Shown here in pieces: positions 5,201 through 10,301 of a stretch of 13,349 nucleotides of DNA; positions within the stretch are counted from its first letter, which is position 1, and each line of letters begins with the position of its first letter. Under the pieces are notes generated by a model, which was not told the origin of the DNA, ran no database searches, and worked only from the letters and a program-made list of their open reading frames with translations. The translations under genes were made by a program, and so were the position numbers. The DNA comes from JBBQKP01 sp038326995. GTDB taxonomy: Bacteria > Planctomycetota > Phycisphaerae > Tepidisphaerales > Tepidisphaeraceae. Location: assembly GCA_038326995.1 (NCBI GenBank), contig JBBQKP010000081.1:1-13349 (forward strand). The letters are read 5' to 3'.

Positions 5201-6868
5201 ATGTTTGAATCACTGACAAACCGCCGATATCTGATCTCGTTCAAAGCTTCCCGTTTGCCGCAGCAGGTGACTGATGTGCTGGTGATCGGCGGTGGTGTTG
5301 CGGGATTGCGCGCGGCGATCGCTGCGGCGGAGAACGGGGCGGATGTTCTTTTGCTGACCAAGGACTCGGTCGAGCAGAGCAATACGTGGTACGCGCAGGG
5401 CGGGATTGCGGCGGTGTTGCAGCCCCTGGATTCTGTCGACATGCACATCAAGGATACCGAAGTCGTCGGCGTGGGTTTATGCGACGAGGAGGCGGTGCGG
5501 GTGGTCGTTGAGGAAGGGCCAAAGCGCGTGCTGGAGCTGCTTCAATGGGGTGCGAATTTCGACAAGAAAGTCGGCAATGCGTACGACCTGGCGTACGGGC
5601 TTGAGGGCGGGCACAGTTACGCTCGCATTCTGCATGCGTACGGCGACGCCACCGGCAAGGAACTCGCGCAGACGCTGATCAATAAAGTTCGATCGCTCGA
5701 GCAGATTCGGGTGATCGAAAGTGCGTTTGCGATCGACATCATCACCGACGGCGGGGCGTGCATTGGTGTGATCGCGCTCATTGATGGCAAGCCGCAGATC
5801 GTATTCGCCCGGCGAACGATTCTGGCGAGTGGCGGTGCGGGACAACTTTGGCGTGAGAGTACGAATCCGAAAATCGCCACCGCGGACGGTCATGCGATGG
5901 CATGGCGAGCGGGTGCGACGCTTGCGGACATGGAGATGGTGCAGTTTCATCCGACGACACTTTATGTGGCAGGGGCGAGCAGGGCGCTGATCACCGAGGC
6001 GGTTCGCGGCGAGGGCGCGTATCTGGTTGATCGCACGGGCCATCGGTTCATGATCGACTATCACAAGGATCAGGAGCTCGCGCCGCGAGATGTGGTGGCG
6101 CGGGCGATCGTGGAGCAGATTCGCAAGACGAATTTTACGCACGTATTTCTTGACGTAAGGCATCTGCCGATCGGGCCATTCCGCGAGCGGTTCCCGCAGT
6201 TGGCGAAGCTGTGCAACGAATTCGATATTGATGTCAGTAAGGATCTGATTCCGATTCACCCGGCGACGCATTACATCATCGGCGGCGTTGATGCGGACTT
6301 GCAGGGCAGGTCGACGTTGCCCGGGCTTTATGCTGTGGGTGAGGCATGCTGTTCGGGGCTTCACGGCGCGAATCGGCTTGCGAGCAATTCGCTGCTCGAA
6401 GGGCTTGTGTTTGGAGCGCGTGCGGGTGAAGACGCGGCGGCTGCGGCGCGGACATTCACTTCGCCGTTCCCGCAATCGCTAGAGCACAAGGTTCCGACCA
6501 GCACCAAGACCGAGCTGGACGTGGTGGACGTGAAGAGTTCGCTTCGCAGTGTGATGTGGCGAAACGTGGGCATCGAGCGAACTGGAGATCGCCTGACAGA
6601 AACGCGCGAGATCGTCGCGTTCTGGAGCCGGTATGTGATGGACAAAAGTTTTGATGTGACCGGCGGAGTGGAGAAGGCGATCGCGGGGTGGGAATTGCAG
6701 AATCTTCTTGCGGCGGCGTTTCTTGTGACGACGGCGGCGCACGCGCGAACCGAGAGCCGAGGGACACATTATCGAATGGATTATCCCGAGCGCGATGATT
6801 CGCACTGGAGATTGCATTTGCTTTGGAAGAGGCCGAGCGAGACGCCGCTTCCAGAGCCGGTGCGGTGA
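5201..6868 (+). CDS. nadB: L-aspartate oxidase
   Basis: This 555-residue flavoenzyme oxidises L-aspartate to iminoaspartate, which NadA converts to quinolinate in de novo NAD synthesis. The FAD site DVLVIGGGVAGLRAA lies at 25-39, followed by SNTWYAQGGIAAVL. The substrate and catalytic region shows QFHPT (H250), RGEGA (E271), LAPRDVVARAI (R296) and HPATHYIIGG (H357), matching the residues that bind dicarboxylate and act as general acid in E. coli NadB. GLHGANRLASNSLLEGLVFG at 387-406 is near the family signature. The C-terminal helical domain ends with RTESRGTHYRMDYPERDD, which separates NadB from succinate dehydrogenase flavoproteins. The ATG at 5201 is chosen because the family N-terminus starts close to it; the frame is open upstream to 5153 without homology. 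No nadA or nadC lies nearby. Confidence 0.96.
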   Translation: MFESLTNRRYLISFKASRLPQQVTDVLVIGGGVAGLRAAIAAAENGADVLLLTKDSVEQSNTWYAQGGIAAVLQPLDSVDMHIKDTEVVGVGLCDEEAVRVVVEEGPKRVLELLQWGANFDKKVGNAYDLAYGLEGGHSYARILHAYGDATGKELAQTLINKVRSLEQIRVIESAFAIDIITDGGACIGVIALIDGKPQIVFARRTILASGGAGQLWRESTNPKIATADGHAMAWRAGATLADMEMVQFHPTTLYVAGASRALITEAVRGEGAYLVDRTGHRFMIDYHKDQELAPRDVVARAIVEQIRKTNFTHVFLDVRHLPIGPFRERFPQLAKLCNEFDIDVSKDLIPIHPATHYIIGGVDADLQGRSTLPGLYAVGEACCSGLHGANRLASNSLLEGLVFGARAGEDAAAAARTFTSPFPQSLEHKVPTSTKTELDVVDVKSSLRSVMWRNVGIERTGDRLTETREIVAFWSRYVMDKSFDVTGGVEKAIAGWELQNLLAAAFLVTTAAHARTESRGTHYRMDYPERDDSHWRLHLLWKRPSETPLPEPVR

Positions 6869-6922
6869 CGTCGACACAAGAATCGCGTGGATCAATTCGG
6901 GCAGATTCTCGAAAAAATCGCG

Positions 6923-6950
6923 TTGACAGTCCGCGGCCGCGCGTTAGTCT
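6923..6950 (+). promoter_or_regulatory. Promoter of the surface-type protein gene
   Basis: A perfect TTGACA at 6923-6928 is followed after 16 bases by TAGTCT at 6945-6950, a weak -10. Transcription would begin near 6957, downstream of the GTG at 6887 and upstream of the ATG at 6981. This argues against the longer reading frame and for initiation at 6981. Confidence 0.5.
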
Positions 6951-6980
6951 TCTGTCTTCCAGCCACCCACAGAAAACAAC

Positions 6981-7891
6981 ATGAAAAACACGCCACCTGC
7001 CACACGCTAGCTAGTATCTGTCAGTTGGAAGCCCGAACGCTCTTTGACAACTCGGCCGTAAGCACGCTCGATGCCGAGATCGTGAACCGGGGCACCGGCT
7101 ACGAACTCGCGATCACCGTCGACCGCACTGATATGAGTCCGATGGCGCAAGAAGTGCCGATCGAGTTGACGGACGCGAACGGCGACGCCATCCCCGGCCT
7201 GCCGACGTCATTCACGCTGCGAATCGCGCCCGGCAGCGGATCGGTCACCGGCGTTGTCCAATTGCCCGCGGGCGTGTTCGACCCTTCCGTCGTGCATGAG
7301 AACACCATCGGCGTCAACCGGGTCGACGCGAGACAAGAAACAGAGATCGTGGAGTTTGCAGATGGACCAGCAACCGTTCCGGCTGAGCCGGACTTTGGCG
7401 GTGATGACTCGATGCGCGACTTCTTTCGGAATCGCAGTGATAAGTCAAAATGGCCAACAAAACCTGGAGATGACAACGGAACTATAATCAATAACACTGA
7501 TGGGTGGATTTGGATTCACATAAGTACGCCCGATCTACTAAACGGTGGAGGTCCACGGACACCTTGGTATCCGCTTGCACCGGGCCAGTCGACGCCTGCT
7601 GGTGTTGATGCCGACGGATTCTCCGGATTTCTTCCGGCCGATGGATCTCAGGGGATCTATCAGATTAGCGGCGGATATACCGTCACTGCCACGGGCAGTG
7701 GTGGCAATTTCGGTGTGAACATTCACGGGCTCTTCGGCACTTTCCTTCCAGATGTATATTCCGGTTGGTATCCGGATAATGGCGATTTTGGGGATCACCC
7801 AAACCAGTATCCTCCGGGCCGCCAACCAGTTTTTCCTGATTGGTGGCCTGCGGATGCTGATGGTGTAAAGCGAAGAAATGTCGTGAACTAG
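6981..7891 (+). CDS. Surface-type protein with LEAR-T-L-F N-terminal motif and variable C-terminal module; start codon out of frame by one base
   Basis: The main frame (open from a GTG at 6887) encodes about 300 meaningful residues. The only ATG after the promoter, at 6981, is out of frame and meets a stop after nine codons. One more A in the A5 tract at 6984-6988 would give MKKHATCH leading into LASICQLEARTLFDNSAVST, which resembles the planctomycetal LEPR-XLL N-terminal motif of exported proteins. Next comes a beta-rich, Ig-like stretch (LDAEIVNRGTGYELAITVDR to about 7370). From about 7400 the G+C falls sharply (22 of 60 in 7441-7500). The C-terminal part has IINNTDGWIWIHI, WYPLAPGQSTPAGVDADGF, and a tail GWYPDNGDFGDHPNQYPPG ending RRNVVN. 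The pattern of a hydrophilic start, then Y-P-L-x-P-G-x-S and G-V-D, recalls segments near polymorphic-toxin C-termini, from memory and unverified. The membrane protein gene follows closely. Function is unknown; it could be a frameshifted pseudogene. Confidence 0.6.
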
Positions 7892-7951
7892 GTTCAACCC
7901 TGCCAAACGAGATTCATGTATGTCAATCGATTCCTTCACCGAAGATTCAAT

Positions 7952-8602
7952 ATGAGCAAAATTATTGACTATTCTGCCGAGAATCCGGTCATGTCCGACC
8001 GACCAACCGGACTCATTCTGTCACTTAGCCTGCTGCTTTGCGGTGTAATTTTGATTTGGTCATCCGCCACCTACTCACTAAGCCAAGGGCGATTGCTTTT
8101 ACTTATAGCCGCAGTTCTTGGGTCAGGTTTGCTGGGGCTGATCTGGGTAACCTTGGCAACGATTCGGATTTGCCGGCGCGAGTCGATTCGTTATGGATTT
8201 GTGTCGTGTTCAATCGTGTTCGGTTTGCTTTGCGCTGTGTTGTCTCGTACGACCGTCCCGTTAGAAATTTTCTTTTGGCTCAACAAAGGCGAGTTTATCC
8301 GCGTTGCGAACGATTCTACAATTAATCGCACGAGCATAGGATTTATTGAGTATAAGGTTGAACGTACCCCGGACTTCCCTTATTCGCATGCGGACGTTCG
8401 GTTCCTCCCTGTCGGGCTAAACCAGGGGCGAACGATGTTCGAGTACTGGGGACGACGTCCCATCCCGACGCCCGGTCCCGACTTCGGCGGCCAGAACGTC
8501 GATCGGATTGACCTGGGTGATCGCTGGTCGTTTACTACGCGCCCGAGTTTTGATGTTTTTTCGATCGTGAGATGGCCTTCACGCGTCACGACACGACGCT
8601 GA
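7952..8602 (+). CDS. Three-helix membrane protein of unknown function
   Basis: The protein has 216 residues from the ATG at 7952. Three hydrophobic segments are clear: about 20-38 (GLILSLSLLLCGVILIW), 48-72 (LLLLIAAVLGSGLLGLIWV) and 82-110 (FVSCSIVFGLLCAVL to EIFFWL). A soluble region of about 105 residues follows, with FIEYKVERTPDFPYSHADVR and a closing basic stretch. Initiation could instead be at 7916 (12 codons longer) or 7991; none has a strong Shine-Dalgarno, though GAAGA precedes 7952. The G+C is lower than in nadB or the glycosyltransferase, like the 3' half of the preceding gene, which ends 60 bases upstream. The shared composition suggests the two arrived together. A protective or anchoring partner of the preceding protein is possible, but I recognise no family. 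Confidence 0.68.
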   Translation: MSKIIDYSAENPVMSDRPTGLILSLSLLLCGVILIWSSATYSLSQGRLLLLIAAVLGSGLLGLIWVTLATIRICRRESIRYGFVSCSIVFGLLCAVLSRTTVPLEIFFWLNKGEFIRVANDSTINRTSIGFIEYKVERTPDFPYSHADVRFLPVGLNQGRTMFEYWGRRPIPTPGPDFGGQNVDRIDLGDRWSFTTRPSFDVFSIVRWPSRVTTRR

Positions 8603-8714
8603 CCGCGCTGTCCGGCGGCTGGCGATAGTTCTGCGGGTTCTGCGGCAGACGATGCGGATTGTGCTTCTTGAGCCGCGTTGTCTTTCTCTGTGGCCGACGC
8701 AAAAGCTTATCTAG
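8586..8714 (-). pseudogene. Possible C-terminal remnant of a minus-strand gene
   Basis: On the minus strand 42 codons are open to a TGA at 8588-8586, including RLKKHNPHRLPQNPQNYRQP and ending DSAVSVVS. Third positions are rich in G and C, as in real genes of this window, and the last 17 bases overlap the 3' end of the membrane protein gene. There is no ATG, only a TTG at 8702, and a stop lies just upstream. I do not recognise a family. It may be chance, or the last piece of a deleted gene. Confidence 0.28.
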
Positions 8715-8757
8715 TCAGTCTGAGGAAGGGCTGATGTCAAGCAACTCGTAGCTCCGT

Positions 8758-9055
8758 AAGGTTCGCATGGATTGATTGCAAACCGCTTACCCACCGACAA
8801 CGGTTCTCTGAGGGATTCGGTTCGTTCGGCGTACCGAGCAAACCTTACAAGGCAACAAGGCTGTACGCGGTTTCGACAAATCGCGGCAGGTATCACAACA
8901 TCACGAATCGCTTCCGGCCCGTCCGGCAGGACACTGCTGTTTCGATGTCCTGGCGGACGGCCCAGACGCACTGGCAATATCACACCGAAGGGTTCGCATG
9001 AATTTTGTGCGAACCACCTTCGTCGTCGGTCCGGTTCCCTCGGCGTACCAAGCAA
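8758..9055 (+). repeat. Diverged direct repeat flanking inverted repeat A
   Basis: The segments 8758-8841 and 8988-9055 share their ends: AAGGTTCGCATG with AAGGGTTCGCATG, and CGGCGTACCGAGCAA with CGGCGTACCAAGCAA. GCAAACC/GCGAACC and CGGTT match between them. The right copy is 16 bases shorter. They bracket the GGCCCGTCCGGCAGGACA inverted repeat at 8916-8963. Confidence 0.6.
8916..8963. repeat. GGCCCGTCCGGCAGGACA inverted repeat, copy A
   Basis: The left arm at 8916-8933 pairs with the right arm at 8946-8963 at 16 of 18 positions, with a 12-base spacer. It is one of three copies in the window, and the only one with mismatched arms. Confidence 0.88.
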
Positions 9056-9058
9056 TCA

Positions 9059-9409
9059 CTACAACTCGTGTTGGCCCAGTTCGATTCTAAGCGCGGCGAC
9101 GATCTGCCTCGCGGCGGTCAGGCGCTGGCGGGCGAGTTGGCGGGATGATTCGAAATGAAACCCGTCGTGCAGGCGGGCACCCCAATAGCCGTAGCGTTCG
9201 CGTTGGTCGAAGGCTTCCAGGACCAGTCGAATCCCGCGGCCGATGGTCGCAAGGCGTGCGGCTTGAATCAGCACGCCGCTGACGCCGAAATCTTCGAGAT
9301 TGATCGCGTCGGCGAGCAGCCTCGCCTCGTCCTGTACGGGCGATTTTTCTGAAATCTCAAGCAGAATTCGAACCGCCCGGTCGAGCAGTGATTCGTCGAT
9401 GGTTTTCAC
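9059..9409 (-). CDS. Hypothetical 116-residue soluble protein
   Basis: The GTG at 9409 is chosen because AAGGA lies at 9422-9418, eight bases upstream, one of the better initiation sites in the window. The frame is open further upstream, to 9604, but there it runs antisense to the orphan tail and gives implausible protein. The protein begins V(M)KTIDESLLDRAVRILLEIS and is mostly helical: acidic/basic amphipathic stretches at about 5-20 and 27-60 (EARLLADAINLEDFGVSGVL, ARLATIGRGIRLVLEAFDQRE), an aromatic middle (YGYWGARLHDGFHFE), and a last helix of Arg/Ala/Leu. There is no signal peptide or membrane segment. No family was recognised. Its start abuts the break point of the orphan C-terminal fragment, so it may have replaced the 5' part of that gene. 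Confidence 0.6.
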   Translation of the reverse strand: MKTIDESLLDRAVRILLEISEKSPVQDEARLLADAINLEDFGVSGVLIQAARLATIGRGIRLVLEAFDQRERYGYWGARLHDGFHFESSRQLARQRLTAARQIVAALRIELGQHEL

Positions 9410-9415
9410 ATTGCT

Positions 9416-9559
9416 AATCCTTGGGCGGGTTGGTATCCCGACAGCAATCCGGCGGGTAATCACCCGAATCAATCCCCACCTGGTTGGACACCCACTAGCT
9501 TTCCCGATAGGTGGCTGCGCGTGAATGGTCAGCCCGAGCCACGGTCGGTCGTCAACTGA
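9416..9559 (+). pseudogene. Orphan C-terminal tail, paralogous to the end of the 6981-7891 protein
   Basis: In the frame ending at the TGA 9557-9559, the sequence reads NPWAGWYPDSNPAGNHPNQ, then SPPGWTPTSFPDRW and finally RSVVN. The 6981-7891 protein ends SGWYPDNGDFGDHPNQ, then YPPG, PVFPDWW and RRNVVN. The shared residues GWYPD, HPNQ, PPG, FPD.W and the final VVN followed by stop are collinear, at nearly equal spacing, so the two tails are homologous (7763-7891 and 9428-9559). Here the frame has no start codon; a TGA lies at 9389-9391, and the sequence upstream belongs to the oppositely oriented 116-residue gene. I read it as the leftover 3' end of a second member of the same protein family. 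Confidence 0.72.
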
Positions 9560-9646
9560 TGAGCGCATTAGAAACAACGCCAACACGTCGGCGTTGATTA
9601 ACACGCAAAAATGCCTAGTTCAACGAAATTATTAATCGAGTATCGA

Positions 9647-9669
9647 AGGAAACGCGATAAGCGTTTTCT
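9647..9669 (+). terminator. Weak terminator-like hairpin
   Basis: AGGAAACGC (9647-9655) can pair with GCGTTTTCT (9661-9669) over nine positions, one of them a G-T wobble, with a five-base loop. The T-run lies inside the right arm and CTCGGTTTTG follows. It lies 88 bases after the orphan tail and may be the old terminator of that gene. Confidence 0.3.
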
Positions 9670-9785
9670 CTCGGTTTTGCCGCAACTGTAACACTTCAGC
9701 CGAATGCAGACGCAATTAATTGAGCCATGCACGTGAGTAAGCGGTTTCTGCGAATCGCTGCGAAGAGTTCAAAATGCGGATGCGC

Positions 9786-9879
9786 TTCTGGCCCGTCCGG
9801 CAGGACAATGCGATTTTTCATGAGTGGAAGATTCTTTACAGAAATTCAGAAGGAAGATGTCCTGCCGGACGGGCCAGAA
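9786..9879. repeat. GGCCCGTCCGGCAGGACA inverted repeat, copy B
   Basis: Perfect 22-bp arms lie at 9786-9807 (starting TTCTGGCCCGTCC) and 9858-9879, with an A-rich 50-base spacer that shows no similarity to those of copies A and C. Confidence 0.93.
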
Positions 9880-10019
9880 ATACGTCCGGGACGCCACGTA
9901 TACGAGTCATGATGTGCGTTCGATGACTTTCAAGAGTCGTCGAAGATTTCGAGCGCTTCTGCAAACAGCTGAAGTATTACGTGCATTGCCGAAAAGAGTT
10001 TAACCTGCGGATTCAATTT

Positions 10020-10088
10020 CGGCCCGTCCGGCAGGACATTTTCTTCCTGCACACGAAGAGGAATTGCGATGTCCTGCCGGACGGGCCG
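10020..10088. repeat. GGCCCGTCCGGCAGGACA inverted repeat, copy C
   Basis: Perfect 20-bp arms lie at 10020-10039 and 10069-10088, with a 29-base spacer. The arm core is identical to that of copy B 230 bases upstream. Confidence 0.93.
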
Positions 10089-10251
10089 GACATCAGACGC
10101 GGGATTTTTCAGTAGAGACTGTTTTACTCACAAGCCCATTCACTTCGCGCGCGGCCGTTTTGGAAGCGGGTTAACCCTTCATTCGGCATAACTTGCGCGT
10201 TGTGATCTTCTCGAAAGCCTAACCAAACATTCGCCCGATCCTCATATTGAT

Positions 10252-10279
10252 TTGCGACGCTTCACCGCGGCCTTACACC
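10252..10279 (+). promoter_or_regulatory. Candidate promoter of the PHP-glycosyltransferase gene
   Basis: TTGCGA at 10252-10257 and TACACC at 10274-10279 are spaced by 16 bases. The start site would lie near 10286, just after the ATG at 10281 and before the GGAAGG that precedes the ATG at 10302. This supports the latter as the start codon. Confidence 0.35.
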
Positions 10280-10301
10280 AATGCCCAACAGGAAGGATCG
10301 C

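Larger units (their letters stand above)
8603..9058. other. Non-coding spacer with repeat remnants
   Basis: No convincing gene lies in this 456-base stretch. Open frames on both strands read through the inverted repeat at 8916-8963 and the two related segments at 8758-8841 and 8988-9055, and they have no initiation signals. The left 110 bases hold the possible minus-strand remnant described separately. Confidence 0.6.
9604..10301. other. Non-coding spacer with two long inverted repeats
   Basis: No gene is seen in about 700 bases. Short open frames cross the inverted repeats and have no initiation sites. The stretch holds the weak hairpin at 9647-9669, repeat copies B and C, and the presumed promoter of the downstream PHP-glycosyltransferase gene. 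Confidence 0.65.

Noticed and set aside
5477..6475. 332-codon minus-strand frame opposite nadB
   Set aside because: It is antisense to a gene with all family motifs. The product is Arg-rich and unlike a folded protein, a usual shadow in G+C-rich coding sequence.
6887..6980. GTG at 6887 as the start of the surface-type protein
   Set aside because: It lies upstream of the TTGACA promoter, has no Shine-Dalgarno site, and the added residues resemble no exported-protein N-terminus. It cannot be excluded without peptide data.
8772..9158. 128-codon plus-strand frame and the 114-codon minus-strand frame over 8711-9055
   Set aside because: Both read through the diverged direct repeat and inverted repeat A. 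Similar peptide stretches in them reflect repeated DNA, not domains.
9575..9596. CAACGCC...GGCGTTG hairpin after the orphan tail as a terminator
   Set aside because: The seven-pair stem has no T-tract on the plus strand. On the minus strand a short T-rich run follows, but no gene lies upstream of it there.
9727..9912. 61-codon plus-strand frame across inverted repeat B
   Set aside because: It translates both arms of the repeat, has no Shine-Dalgarno site and shows no protein-like composition.
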